64,000 bases of DNA. Source: Haliotis asinina. Its lineage: Eukaryota > Mollusca > Gastropoda > Lepetellida > Haliotidae. Position numbers and translations under genes: made by a program. The first letter of the stretch is position 1. Each line of letters starts with the position of its first letter. The notes under the pieces are model-generated. The model did no database searches. It saw nothing but the letters and a program-made list of their open reading frames with translations, and was not told where the DNA came from. The stretch lies in NCBI RefSeq assembly GCF_037392515.1, contig NC_090287.1, forward strand, positions 13,381,001 through 13,445,000, in the 5' to 3' direction. Below, in pieces: positions 33,862 through 49,141 of this stretch.

Positions 33862-34062
33862 AGTGAGTGAGTTCCGGTCTGTAAAAAAATCAAGTCTGGA
33901 CCAGACAATGCAATGATCAACAGCATGAACATCGATCTACACATCTGGTTTACGATGACATGTGTCAGCCAAGTCAGTGAGTCTGATCACCCGATCCCGT
34001 TAGGCGCCTCTTACGACAAGCATAATTACCGAATATCAGTTTTAACCCGGATCCTCATGGGT
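33862..34062 (-). repeat. SINE family A copy with tail-side deletion
   Basis: 'gtgagtgagttccggtctgtaaa' joins tail directly to the middle. It is followed by 'tctggaccagacaatgcaatgatcaacagc', 'catgtgtcagccaagtcagtgag', 'cccgatcccgttaggcgcctcttacgacaag' and 'cggatcctcatgggtt' in pieces. Confidence 0.85.
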
Positions 34063-35730
34063 TCCAAGACGAGAATGGACAAACATGCTCATCTGGAGAT
34101 GTGATAAGACCATGTGTCATCATACTACGCCTCGTTAACTATACACTAAAATGCAACCGTTCCTCCCAACTTCGATCATTTACGGGCTGCAATAATATTC
34201 AGTTGGAGAAATACTAGTATCTCCACACAGACCCTGTCTCCTACAACCCGTTTTAGTATTTAATTCACCCATACTTTATGTACATCCCTACTCAGGTAGA
34301 CAGCTATAAAATGCCAAAGGTAGATCCTATCACCTTGCCAATGATGAAGACACTGCAGCAACCTGTCTCTTCAGATGTTTAACTGAATCACTCTTTGAAA
34401 CATCTGATAGGTGTAACCCAATTCTAAATAGATCATGCCGGTGAGTTTAGATTTTATGGTTGCTATGCCAACGTGATGAAAGGTCATGTGTCATTCCGGT
34501 TAGAAGCACATAAATAACCAGCGAGAATGTTTACCGGATCCTATATAAGGCAGTGAACAAATACCGCATTGCATGAGACATACAGACAAAAATAAGAAAA
34601 AGTGAAAAAAGCAAATACAGAATTGTTAAGTTGCTTATACTTTTTTGTATAATCAAACAAAACAACGTTTAACATTTTAATAAGGAATTTACAAATCAGA
34701 GACATAAACCTACAAATATAAGATCTAGCCAAACCCGTGAGTACTCATGGAAATTTCAAGCCACAACTCTGGTTACCTTTTTCAATAATGTTATACTACC
34801 CCTTCATGAGATATACGTACACCGACTAATCAGATAACCAAGCATATTGGTTCTCTGGAATGGTCATCATATTGAAAAAGATGAGGCGGTGTCCATCAAC
34901 ATGTTATAAAATATGATGAAATAATTCTGCATGGAGATGAATTACGCAGCGAGATATCTGTAAAGGATCAAGTATATATAATTTAAACTAATTAGTTTGT
35001 GTAATAAATGCCATGTCTCCTCAACTCCCGGTAGCGGTAGCAGTAACAGTAGATGAACAAGCTCATCAAATACTAGTACTGAGGCTTGACAACACTGATC
35101 ATCCCCCGTTGGATGGTCGTAATTCGTCATTTAACAACTTTCCTTCAGGCTGAGGATGTATGATTGTACATTCATATTTGTTCTGTAATTATTGTTTGTG
35201 TTGAAATGGTTCAGGTTTAGGTTCAGGTTTCAGCTTTAAAAGTCTTATATTCATTACATGACAGATCCATTTTACAACATATCTCCCGGCTGACATTGTC
35301 ACTTTAGTTACCAACTGTTGCAAAACACTCTACATTAACCGTTCTTAACTGATACAGTTATTCTGAATTTGCAAAAAGCTGTTGAGTCTGGTTCTCTTCC
35401 GTGTCCATCTAAAAAACAGATAACATGTTTTTTATTGACCCTCACCTGTTTGAATACAAAGGGAAAATACAGGGAACTGTCCCAATACATTAATATGACT
35501 TAATGTCCTACGTATGATTTGTTTTCGGTTGTGGCAATGTGATTATGCTTTGAAATCGACAAAAACGTACACAGGTATTATATACAGCTTTACGGTAGAC
35601 GTAAAACAACCATGTTATGTTATTTATGCCTGGTTTTGCAATGATATATGTAATCTAGCTTTGCACTGTGATTTTACATAGAGAGTACCACAACATTTCA
35701 TGAAACAGTTTCCGGCGTATAATACGACGA
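34063..35730. other. No recognisable gene
   Basis: AT-rich sequence without recognisable coding or repeat content. Confidence 0.35.
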
Positions 35731-35893
35731 GCCCCATTGGGTAGCCAAGTGGGTGAAGCGTTCGCTCCTCATGACGTTCACCAAGGTTCGATTCACCGGA
35801 TAGAAGGAAGGTATGAAGCTCATTTCTGGCGTCCTCTACCTTGAGCTCTCTGGAATATTGCTAAAAGCGGCATTAAACTTAATTCACTCGTTA
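35731..35893 (+). repeat. tRNA-SINE copy, nearly full length
   Basis: 'attgggtagccaagtgggtgaagcgttcgct' (box A), 'ccaaggttcgattcacc' (box B), 'tttctggcgtcctctacc', 'ctggaatattgctaaaagcggc' and tail 'attaaacttaattcactcg'. Confidence 0.88.
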
Positions 35894-36778
35894 TGCGACA
35901 ATACATAGAGTATATTGATCATGAACTGCTCTAATCCTACTAACTTATAACCCCATGATAACATCCCCAGCACACACCATTCACTTCCCGTGCTCTATCG
36001 ATCTGTTCACTGTTAGAATAATCCCAATCAACACGTCAATAAATCGTGAAATCAAATAATTACTCAAAACACTGCGGCCTGGATTAGTGAGGCGTGCTAA
36101 CAACATGATGCCACATATTAGAAACGAAAGTAACCACTCAGAGAGAGCTAAAGACTAAAGTGACTATCGTGACAGTCGGATATTGTAGTCCTCTCAGCTG
36201 ATTAAGGCTAGAACTCGAACGTGGGGTCGCAGGAACTCTGTCTTGCCTCTTAAATCTCCTTCCATCGTTCTATTTTGGCGACACATAAAAACTTCTTTAT
36301 CACACCCATGCCGTGGAAGATCTAACCTCAAGTCACGTGCTCTAAAAAGCCAATTAATTACAGCATACAGACAGACCTAAGCTCACCTTTAATTTCAATC
36401 GTTCTACTCTCGAGATGGGAGCGACTTCAAATAGCGCCAGTGATTTTCCGAACATTTAAACATTCTCAATAATCGCTCGCGCGGCTAACGGAAACTTGAC
36501 ACTGGGTTCAGTGAAATAATTAGGTCTGTGCACCAAGAACATCCTCTGATCATATTTAAAGGGATATGTAATTACGTTAACATCCGCGTGGGTCGCGTGG
36601 ACAGGCCGTCGCGAGGCAATATTGAGCTTCTTATTTCTGAAACACTAACTGTTCCAGTTGGCCAGAGTGAGCGTCGACGGAGCAAGGGATTGTGAGAGTG
36701 TATTGGTATTTCTTGAAGCACTAAAGCATACAAACGTCTTGAATAATTTCCAGAGACACACAAAGAGAGGAGGAGATT

Positions 36779-36788
36779 CTAAAAATAG
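36779..36788 (+). promoter_or_regulatory. MEF2-like motif upstream of candidate exon
   Basis: CTAAAAATAG fits the MEF2 consensus YTAWWWWTAR and lies about 130 bp before the candidate ATG at 36920. One such 10-mer is weak evidence by itself. Confidence 0.2.
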
Positions 36789-36919
36789 TTCCTGCTTTTT
36801 TTCTCACCCAAGCGCGATGCCGGGATGAAGTGAAGTTCATAGCCTGGAACAGATGTTGGTTGTTCGCCTCGCTGTATGAAGCGAGGATGTGAGACTGGAT
36901 AAGCTATAGTAGCCCAACC

Positions 36920-37030
36920 ATGGTCAGTTTCTTCAATGACCAGTCGGCTTTACCGTTCATTCTGTCATTCTTGGTCGTGACTCAAGCACATGAACACTTT
37001 GTGTGTAAGGACGAGTGCTACAATATACAG
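36920..37030 (+). CDS. Candidate first coding exon of a secreted protein
   Basis: ATG in a good context (AACCATGG) opens 37 complete codons that end at a consensus splice donor, CAG|GTAAGT (37028-37036). The peptide starts MVSFFNDQSA, then a hydrophobic core LPFILSFLVVTQA, then HEHFVCKDECYNIQ. This is a classic signal-peptide layout with likely cleavage after TQA, followed by a CxxxC pair. The intron would be phase 0. The frame stays open past the donor to 37129, so the exon end is inferred from the splice consensus. No following exon could be identified within the window and no homolog is recognised, so the function is unknown. A chance combination remains possible. Confidence 0.45.
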
Positions 37031-37916
37031 GTAAGTCATGCCATTCGCGTGTTTACCTGTGTAATTATTGATCTGTTGTCATTGATGACATATGTCACTT
37101 TAACTCAGATTCACATGCAGTCGTCGTAATGATGATGTAATTTATAGTTCCAATTGTAGCAGAGTTGCTTATTAATCGAAGCAATTATTTGCCCATTATA
37201 GCCATAATGACCAAATTGACATGTCGTGGTACGCGTAATCGCTTCGTCAATTGTCCGTCTGTTAATCGCAACACGCGTGTATGATTTCCTTGTCGTGATG
37301 GTGTAGAGGTAATTATTTGTCGTGTGTTTATCTCTACTCTGAATGAGTCTGCAAATCAACCGTATATACCGGAATACCCAAATGTGTATAACCGTACATG
37401 TAATCGACGTTACAGTTTAAAATTGTCATAGATATCTTCATATGTCAATTAGTTTGTTTTTGCGATTTGCATACCGAGACATACATCTTAAGATTCGTTC
37501 AACGCTCGCTAAGATGGAAATCTATCCTTCTACTTTGTATATTAACTGTAAATCTATCCCTATTTCCTTTAGCCTCAGTGACAAGTTATCATGAGAGAAT
37601 ATCACATTTCCATGCCATGTGGTTCTTAATGTGGAATTAAACTCTAACCTTTGATCTCAGTAGGTCACAGACAGCGTTCGCCGTGTTATACCAGTCATAA
37701 TTCAGAGATATGTTTCAGTAACATGTATAGATACAGATATTGTACACTGAAAAGCATAATTATTAAAATGTGAAATGGACACTTCATATAGTTACTCTTT
37801 ATATAATCAGTTTTAAAGAATACATAATTTATCTTGGCTATTTTATTGCAATGCAGTTTGTAAAAAAGGATAAGATACATAACATGATCAAAAGGGTAAT
37901 GTCTGTTGTTTAAAAT
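37031..37916. other. No recognisable feature (possible intron)
   Basis: If the exon at 36920-37030 is real this is intron sequence. It is AT-rich with no repeat copy seen. Confidence 0.35.
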
Positions 37917-38035
37917 CGTAGTTTGTGTGTATATTTTGACGCTGCAAACAGTAATATTCCATAATCACGGTGATGCGGTAATATTCGATTTTGGACAAGA
38001 TAACTCATTGATTGCATTCAAAGATGGTTCCTTTT
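37917..38035 (-). repeat. SINE family A, strongly decayed tail half
   Basis: 'ttgacgctgcaaacagtaatattcc', 'tattcgattttggacaagataactcattgatt' in pieces follow the family order with many substitutions. Confidence 0.5.
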
Positions 38036-39782
38036 ACAATACTAGACTTAACTGCGAATTACGTCTATGACAAAATCGAAATGGTCCCAATAAACATAAA
38101 ATGGCTATTTATTACAATCACAGCGACAAAACGGTCATTTCAATACTTTTATACGTCATAGTTACTTCATATACTATAAGAACATATCCATCAACCTTCA
38201 TAACTATTTAGAATATGGCCAATTAGACTGCTCCAAATCCTGGGAGGACACGTGTGTATTGACGGTAGTTGTATGATCCAAGAATAACATTTCTATGTTG
38301 AGAAGCTACAACTTGTACAACTAGACAACCAGGATCCCAAGTTGCCACAATGATTACCTAAAAGTCACAGCGTGCAGTAGTGAGCTATAAATATAAGCAT
38401 CACAGCTCGTTTATTGGTTTGTGTTTGTATATATTGGAATTAAATACGAAACGCCTGTTATGTTTACCGGGCGATAATTACTACACGAGTGCAAGCATGT
38501 TTCACATGGACACATTGGGTTGTTAAAGTGATCAAATTCTTATAAGTATGAGTTTAACATATACAGAATGTGTTAAGTTGTTGGAAGTAAACTGCATTCC
38601 TGAATGCACCAATTGTTTCCAGACATTATTTTAGCATCTTGCGTCAGGAGATCTGAGTTTTAACTTCTATCCCTCGAGGAGGCAAGTCTAGATATGCGAA
38701 GGACCCCAGTCAGTTCCTTATTCTTTAAAATTATTATTGAAACTATTAATTTTTACCTTAGAGACTAGTCCAAGTCTATGCATGTCATGGAAACTTCCCA
38801 CTGTTATGTATTTTAATAAGTCGAAAATGAATTTAATAAATGCCAACACGATAGAATTTATCCGATTTAATATGTTAAACGAGAGTACAAAAGGCTTCCC
38901 AAACTAGGAATTTGATCAGAGTATGATGCTAATCTGAACGTACTTCAGCATGTCTGTTACAAACAGCCGCCAGCTCTATCGTTTTTGGGGCAGCACGCCA
39001 CATGATGCTGAAGCAGATTCATAAACATTAATCCATCACCATCACCAACCGTTCCCCATCAGGCCAGCATGTCTACAGACGTGGTGCTCGTCCGCTAGTA
39101 AACACAAGCAGCCAGTGATTACTCGTATAATGCAAGACGTGCTCTTATTTACAGAAGGATATGGAATTTTATGCGTAACTATGGACAAGCGATATTGCTT
39201 ATCACGAACAGACAGGAATGTTTCAAATAACATCGGCCCTTTCTCCAAGAGTTATGAGCGTTTGTTTATTAAAGATAATCCACCGAGGTGTATTCCTGTA
39301 ACTAGCATATGTTGCTTGAGAGGATGGTATAGGCGTGTTGCAAGGTGCACGCTACGACCCCCTTCTCTTGGGACAACTGAAACAGTAAATAATGGATTAT
39401 GGTCTGTAGTAGGTATTGCCATGCGGTATCTGATGATGCATGATTGATGTAAATACCCGCGTCAGTGTATTCATATAGCTGATGTTGCAGGTATGTGAGA
39501 TCACGGCATTCATTGTCTTCAACAGATAATGGTTGTTGTACTTAAAGAAGCTTTAGCGAACACCGAAAACGCCGTCTGATGTTTGTATTTCTGACGTTCT
39601 TAGCAGCAAAGTTTCTTCGTGTATTTCGAATCAATATCTTCGGTATTAACGTGTCAGATAGATCTTAAAATATGTCAAGTTACTTCACTTTTATGATTTA
39701 TTGTGTAAAGAAAAAAAAAATAATCCATATATAATGGCACTGTGTGAACCTTGAAGAATGTAGATCCTACCAACCTATGCTG
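38036..39782. other. No firm gene; one Cys-bearing ORF with an acceptor-like start
   Basis: The plus-strand ORF at 39115-39447 has 'gctcttatttacag' at 39141-39154, a good acceptor. Downstream codons include several Cys (…RYCLSR…RCIPVTSICCLRGWY…). Its phase does not match the donor at 37030. No family is recognised, so it is not called a gene. Confidence 0.3.
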
Positions 39783-39819
39783 TTCTGAGCGCTGACTCAG
39801 TAGTTCTCGTGTCAGGCTC

Positions 39820-39965
39820 GGACACTCGGTTCATCGCGCGGACCTCGTACCCGGCATCGTGGATTGTTGCTCATCCAACAATCACTGGATTGTAGGGTCC
39901 AGACGCACTCACACCTCGCTGTATATTGTCCGGAATATTACAGCTGGCGTTGAACACCTTGCGAA
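39820..39965 (+). repeat. SINE family A, decayed 3' half
   Basis: 'catccaacaatcactggattgt', 'gggtccagacgcactc', 'gtccggaatattacagctggcgttgaac'. The ACTC tail is lost. Confidence 0.55.
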
Positions 39966-42259
39966 CAAATAAACAAAGAAACGATGGCGAATATTTATTA
40001 TCAATTTTACTAAAGCTAGTCATTGAGCCATGCGTGACCTGCAATGCAATGACATACTAGAATGTCATACTTTTGCATTGTATATTTCCAATGGTAAGGG
40101 ATAATGCATAATTTATAAACATAATATATATCAACCATGAAATGAATCTAAATTACTGCTATTTGAGAAGATAAATAACAAATGTAACATGTACATAAAG
40201 TGTTATATATGGCATGCTTTCAACACACTACTGAAATTCGACTTTCGTAAAATTTTATAACTAAATATTGCGAAACCGCCTTTCAAATTAATTAAATGAG
40301 TGAAAATACCCCTGAAGCCTGATATAGGCTTGTCCAAATATTGACAAGTGTGACATAAAACTGAAATATAACATTTTCCAATGAGTTAAATGTAACATCA
40401 CACTGACGTTAATTGGAAACGGGAACCCTTTTTATGTCGATCAAAGGCAGTAATTTGATACGAATGATATTGCACATTATACAGCTGACGTTCATTTCCC
40501 ACACCTGTGATGTAAACGTCATATTTCATTATACTGTTGCAACGATCGATAACATCAAACGAACCTTGTTGTCAACGAAGAGTGGTGTCACAAAATGTCA
40601 CGATAATGTCACGTTTGTGTGTCACATCTTATAAAGCTTTTACATAAAACACATTTATTCATTGTGATTAACTTCTTCCGAAAATCAAAACAGGTCAAAA
40701 CATGGTTAATGCAAACCTTTGAATGAAAATGCAAAAAATAAATGGTTTTAGCTGAAGATTTTTTTCCATATTATATCCAATTTCTGAAAGTTGTCAGAAA
40801 ACGTTTAGAGAAATTGAAATGTAATATAAATGGCGAGGCAGCTGGTACTGCATGATCAGTGTGGGGTTCAAAGGCAGAAAGGTCTCTTTGACACAGACAT
40901 TTTGTTGTAGATTAAAATGGTTCTCGGCGGGACACAACGGTTTGCAGTTTTGTGACATTTTATCTAATGCCGAGTCAGAACCTGGCTGTTGTCGTATGCA
41001 TGTGTGTGATACTTAATCAGAACATGCCGCTATTTTCACGCAAGTGCATAAAAGATATACCGTATTACCTATTCTAATGTTATATAGTAGAATTCATATG
41101 TGGTGTCTCCGTGTGATTCATGTGTCACGGATGGCTTCGTACGCATATTATCAACCGTTAACCTAACGTAATCATACAAAGCGATTCGGTCATTAAAGCT
41201 ACAGGCATGTCATGTCTCAATACCATAGAGACTGAAAACAAATAGATGCCCTACTCAAATGTAGAAAGATCTGGCAAATTAACAATTGTTAGGTTTTGTA
41301 AATAAATGTATCTCCAAATATGATATTTTTTTCATAAAAAGTATAGTTTTGAATACGATAAGTACATGTATATTTCAGTCTATTGGGGTAAAGATGAATG
41401 TGAAATCATTAAATGACCACAACCTTTTCATATGTAATTGGCAGTTTGTCAAGAAATGTATATTTTCAGCTTTCATATCACGCTCTGTTTAGACTTAGAG
41501 TGTGTATGTGTGAGTGAAAGAGTGGTGTTCAATGTCGGTTTGATAAGTTTTCCCACAATATCACGTCTTTCAGCGCTGTAGGACATTTCAAGAGAACACG
41601 TGTCAGACATTTACCACTTTGTGGAAAGCAACGAGCACGTGTCTGGCACTGACATGCCAAGAAACATAATCGGAATCAGCTGGTTTTCGGACCCTTGATT
41701 CTGGCGTGCCCAAGGTAGGCAACCCGTGATATCATTTAGATCTGGAACTTTTATGAGATTTGTCAACTCGTAATTGCCTGTATGAATTGCAATAGACGTT
41801 GAACATTCAACGAGTTCAGTAAATCATTCAGCTGAATACATCTTCAACACAAATATATATCGATATATTGGACTGAACAAGAATTTCGAATAAATGACGA
41901 CAGTCAATTAGAGTGATACCAACTGATAACAGACAGGGTGACATTTTTTTTGTTTTAAGAATTATGGCATTGACGGACTATTTTGTTAAGACCTCCCACT
42001 GCTTTATAATGCAGTTTTGGGTGAGTAGCCCTTTTGGATCTGAGAGTACATCATTTTCCCAAATAACAAAAATGCAGAGATTGAGCATGGTGAAATGGAT
42101 TCTTTATGTAGAAAAGTCAAAACTGGATTTTATTCCACTGACGTTATTTTGTATCATTATTATCATAATGTGTAATTGTGGTTTTGCTTTTTCTCTCTCA
42201 TCATCAAAGAGACGTTTAAATAGAGATATTGGATTATATTTGCAAATACGATATTTGAG
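39966..42259. other. No recognisable gene
   Basis: AT-rich sequence. The 117-codon ORF at 41913-42266 is hydrophobic in part but has no motif, and it runs up to a SINE. Confidence 0.35.
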
Positions 42260-42413
42260 TGTGTAAACACGCCGTTTTAGGGACATTCCAACAATATCCC
42301 GCCTGACACCATAAATAGTGTCATACATTATACTCGGGTCGGGTATCGAACCCTGCTGTTCATCGTGACAAGCAAACCCGGTAGTCTGCTAACCACCTTA
42401 TGCGATACCGGAG
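42260..42413 (-). repeat. tRNA-SINE copy
   Basis: In reverse complement: 'taaggtggttagcagactac' (box A), 'agcagggttcgatacccgac' (box B), 'tatggtgtcaggcgggatattg', 'ggaatgtccctaaaacggcgtg'. A short GAGA run (42412-42424) abuts the head. Confidence 0.85.
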
Positions 42414-42424
42414 AGAGAGAGAGG

Positions 42425-44086
<1,662 letters not shown>

Positions 44087-45655
44087 AGTTGCTACTATAA
44101 ACAGGATCAATACATCAAATTCACTCACTCACTCGCTCACTCACTACAGTATTTCCACCCTGACATGTTATAAGACAACATATATATTCACCGGAAATTA
44201 GCCCTATCGCACCAGTTCAACATCTTACGTGACGGTATACGCGAGACTTTATGTTGCAAATGGAGACGCTTCAAGAACTCGTCAAATCGGTTACTGTATT
44301 GACAGCCCATGTAAGCCTTTGGCAAAAGATGCAACTGCTACTCCTCAAAGCATTGAGAATAATCACGCCATGCGCTTTAACAATACACCTAAATGTAAAA
44401 CCACATTTCCAAGATAAAAGAAACCACGCATATTTCAGGAATCCGCGAAGATGGCGCACTGAGCCAAAGGAACACATAATCAGGTTTTACAGGGCTTAAT
44501 TGTTCTAATTGCATTAACGCCCTGAGACCTGTCTGCAGAAATCAGCAATCCTTGGTCGTCGTTCCGATGCTTATCGGAAAAGAATACTTGATTTAGTACG
44601 TACACACAGCTATACATCTTTATAAGGCGCCACATGATGGAACTGAGGTTCCTGTCTTCTGTGAACTTTCCCTCTGCCTTTCGTTTCGTACGAGGAAGAG
44701 TTAACTGGCCGCTAATTACCAACGCATATTCCTTGCAATTTGCCTGTAACATTTAACATTTCGCCATGTTAAAGATCTAGACAGTTTTGCTATGTAAATT
44801 AGCAGTCATTCCCAAGGAGGTAACATTTCTATATTTTCTGTAATTATAAACACGGTTTCCCGAGTATTAGTGAAATGTGAAAGCTGATGTTAGGTTTTCT
44901 AACAAAGGTAAGTGTTGGCGTTCAGCAGGACCTATACAGGAGCATTTCGGTCTGTAAATCTGACATCCAAAACACACTTGATTGATTGCACGGTGAAACA
45001 AAGACGTGTGTTTTACGTGAAAATGTCATTTCTGAGTTTGAGGAAGGACTATTATTTCTGTTAACATTACAGATATAGCATTACAGGCAAACGATTTGAA
45101 ATCGTTGACATGCTGCTAATTTTCAAGCTCGATTACCCCTGGGTAATGCAACCTTGTCACAACGACAATTGTGTATATGACGACGTCAACAGTTGGCACA
45201 TCATCGCTAGTCACGTGTTTCCGAATGTGTGTCGGTTCATTTCGCCCTTCTTCATAGGCAGTGGCCATGTCTCGCGACGTTGACATGAACGTCAAGACTA
45301 TTAAAATCTGAGACCTCATGACAGGTTTGGTCGTGGATCGGTCATGGTGTAGGATGGAATAATCTCTATCACTACAACTTACAGAGCATGGGCGGCAATT
45401 AGTACAGACAATTCACTGAACATGTCTCGGACATGACAGACAGACAGGTGCCTTAACGTCACGGGGTACTGACCATGTTGGTCGAGCTTGGCCAGACTTC
45501 ACAAGAGTGGAACTTCTTAAATCGTTATTGTATACTCATAGCTGTATGCCTCGTCGTGAGTCGGACAAATAATGACGGGACTGCAGACTGTTGATCTCAA
45601 AACGCCAGCTTTGACATTTATCACTTCACCCTCTCATCTACTGTTATGATTCACT
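44087..45655. other. No recognisable gene
   Basis: No repeat copy identified beyond a short 'actcactcactcgctcactcact' run near 44121-44145. No domain-bearing ORF. Confidence 0.35.
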
Positions 45656-45804
45656 GCATACATACATACATACATACATACATACATACATACATACATA
45701 CATACATACATACATACATACATACATACATACATACATACATACATACATACATACATACATACATACATACATACATACATACATACATACATACATA
45801 CATT
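45656..45804. repeat. (CATA)n tetranucleotide microsatellite, about 37 perfect units
   Basis: About 149 bp without visible interruption. ORFs reading HTYI or YVCM are artefacts of the 4-bp period. Confidence 0.98.
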
Positions 45805-45811
45805 GATTCCA

Positions 45812-45856
45812 TGTCTGACGTTCAAATATCTGAAGTCTGACGTTCAAATATCTGAA
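45812..45856. repeat. 22-bp tandem duplication
   Basis: 'gtctgacgttcaaatatctga' occurs twice head to tail immediately after the CATA tract. Confidence 0.9.
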
Positions 45857-48800
45857 ACTCAGATTCATGCTTTTCATCCTCAGGACAAGAAATGTTTAAT
45901 TTGCAAACAACACAAGGCGTCTTTTCATGGAACAAAAAACTTGGTAATCTTTTCAACATCTGTCACACTTGTGTACCTCAAGCTGACTTGTTCCTTAAGA
46001 ATTCAAACGGGTGAGCTACAACTATCTCAGTAATTGGATTAAAATGCTTCACCTTTCAATCATGATGCTCCCGATGTGTTTGCTTGACTTTGCTCGTATA
46101 TTCTACAACTGTTTGGACTGTAAATCACATTACGTATTGACACGACGTCTCTATGGACAGTGTGTGAGCAGTGTTTGTGTGATTAACTTGTACTTTTTAT
46201 CATTCAATACTTATAGGAAAGGGACTGAACATTCTCCTGCGTTGCGTTAACGCTTCCAAACATCCACCACAGCCAGCTTGTTCATGAAATACATATCTGT
46301 GTTACACTTCATGGGTTCATAATAACAGCCATAACATAATCTAGCCAAATTAGGCTTTTAATGTAGAAAACCTGCTTAATGTCTCGTGGTAGCCGTGTTT
46401 ACGAGTGGCTGAGCGCCGGGTTAGTACTTCCATTGCGCCAGACTTTCGATTTCTTGAGCGTTAAATGTCCAATCCAATTTCACCAGTTTGACAGGTTTGT
46501 TCCAAGTAAAATATATATATTCTATTCACGCTGGCGTTTTCGACATAATTCTCCAACTATCTCCTTTTTCCTTACGATGTAATTTCATTAGAGATAATAA
46601 CTTAATTATCACCTCAACTGAAGCGGAAAAGTTAGTCAGTATTAGATTGGATATTAAGGAACTCCAGAGACTTCCTGAAGAAGTTTCCGACCAGATTTCA
46701 TCTTACACAAACCCCCCAAAGTAACATAATTCGTCTACCACCAATAAAAACACACACGTTCGGCAGCGAAAATGTAATTGTTGCAATATCTGACTTTCGG
46801 TATTAAGAATTTTCCGATCCATATTTCCCGATTGTCAACTTTTTTGTCAATTTCCAAACATGTTAAGATGTAAAAAACGTGTTTGAGTTTAACAAACAAC
46901 AGACTAAAGGGATCCGGCGGAGTCAGCTTTAGCGAATAATGATAACGACAAAAAGATGAAGTTATACTGGAACATAGATTTGATTGTTTCCGCAACCCAC
47001 ACACGTCGATTCAGAGGTTACAAGAAACTCGCGAAACTTTACAAAACGTGTCTAGAAAGGCGCTATTCTTGTCACCGCGAACCTTCAAGTACTACATGGA
47101 TCGCAACTAATTATATGTGTTAAATACTACCAGGATGACAGCTAACCATCTATATTAGTTACATTTGCAATAATAATAGTAATGAATTGGACGATAATTT
47201 GTGTGTTCGACGTTTATAATAAAGAATGATGTTTGGAAGTACTAGCAATTATTGAGAATTATCACACTTTATATTACGTAAAATGCCAGAGCAAACCATC
47301 TGTCGGATATAGCAGTCTCACAAACAGATGATACTCCTTCTGGCCCCATAGAACTTTTACTGTAGTATAATCCCATGTCTTATTCAGAACATAACAGTAT
47401 CCCACAAATCAATACTTCAAAGAGCGGAGTGAAATAAATGAATCTGGTTGTTGAATGAGAGAGCTTCATATTATCAACCACTGGTTTTCTGGTCCAAACA
47501 TAATTTGGGCATTCAACTTTGATACGGCTGCAGTAGTGCTGACTAGAGTGTGTAGTTGAGTGCCGGGGTTCGGGTTTGAATACAGTGTTACTTCACTTTG
47601 GAGATGTAGGCGAACCCTGTTTGGATTTTACTCTACTGTGAGTATTTACTAGAGCTCACTCTCAGCGAGACGAGGAAACGATTAGAACGCGTCACAGATT
47701 CCGCGCATCATACAACGGATACGCCAGCGTATTATCTTATATAGAGTTTATCACACTAAACGAATTACATTTAACCATACTGTCTTCTTGTCGAGAAAAG
47801 CTCCTGTTGCCAGAAAAGGTTAAATGATGTGATCGCTTAACAAACCCTGTTTAGATTTCACCGTCAAAACCTACAAAAAAAACCCAGTAGGGTCTGGTGG
47901 TCAATGATATGAACAATGTCCCACGAGTTTATGGTACGATTAAAATAGCAACAGAATTGGTAGCCTGGAGCTTATTTTGAATATATAAACCGGTATATAA
48001 AACAATTACAATGAAACGATTTCCAGTCCAAAGTTTTCAAGTAAACCCATGGCAAAAAATATTATCTTGAAAGCCATTTGATCATCGAGATTTTGGTTGT
48101 AATGGTTTTACAACACATGACATGAAATTGGAATAACCACGACGGTCCGCTGAGTAAAAATGGCAAATATCAACATTAAAATGATGAAGATTTCTGTATA
48201 TGCAACCGAAGCTGGAATCCCGTTGTCCTCCTTCAAAATACTTGCTTCCAGTGCGCATCCAATACGAAGCTTATTACAGAACGTGAGAGCGCTTAAACAG
48301 TTTCTTCAGCCATGCGCGATAAACGACTACATTAATGCACGGTCAGTTAAATCAATATGAGGTTTGTTAATTTTAACTTATTTTATTGTTTTGATTGCGC
48401 TATTGAATATATAAAAAGAAATTCATATCCTTTATGTTGTTTGTTCGGGCGCCATGGTAAAAATTGTCATAAAAAGCATCGAACGTTTGATTGATTAAAG
48501 TATAAAATACCACACAGCTTTAAAACACAAACCAGGAATGCATTGATCTTATAGAATCGTTAAAGCTAAAGCTCTTGGGTGTTTTTGCAAAATTTCCTAT
48601 GTAAATAGGATCACATATGAGTCTTAATAGACAATGTAATAAGGGAATATTGTGCAATGTTATTCCAAATTGTGTCCGATTGCATACATGTGCATAATCC
48701 TGCGTAATAATTACCAAGTGAATTATTCATACATTTTATTCACGGAATTACAGTCAGATGATTAAGGCAAATCATCAGCTTAAGATAGACGCATATCTCC

Positions 48801-49141
48801 TTCTCCATCACATTTGTATAGTGCATATCTAACTCTACTAAAATGGCAGACAAGTGTCCTAGAATATGCAGCTGTCACTACTAGTCATCATCAGCAAATA
48901 AGTGGGTGTACCTGAACAAATCACGTGAGGATTCTAGTATATTCACACATTGTGCTTGTAAACAAATTAATGCATATTGAGCATAATCTTTCTGAGGAGT
49001 GGGCGAGTGTTGCAACCTTGAAATGATGAACGCAAACTGTTCTCGCTTGAAGATTGAACCCAGGCCCTGAGTAGGTGAGATAAGCTCTTTCCAATTGCAA
49101 TCTCATCGGTCTTCTGTACGACTGGTTTAGCTTGGTTTGGC
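45857..49141. other. No recognisable gene
   Basis: AT-rich, low in recognisable repeats; many short ORFs without motifs. A weak tRNA-like stretch near 47555-47580 ('gccggggttcgggtttgaat') is too decayed to call. Confidence 0.35.

Noticed and set aside
39115..39447. Faint growth-factor-like impression of the ORF (MDK, GWY spacing)
   Set aside because: The resemblance is a few residues only and not defensible without a profile search.
45634..45877. ORFs reading HTYI and YVCM repeats
   Set aside because: Produced by the 4-bp CATA tract on both strands.
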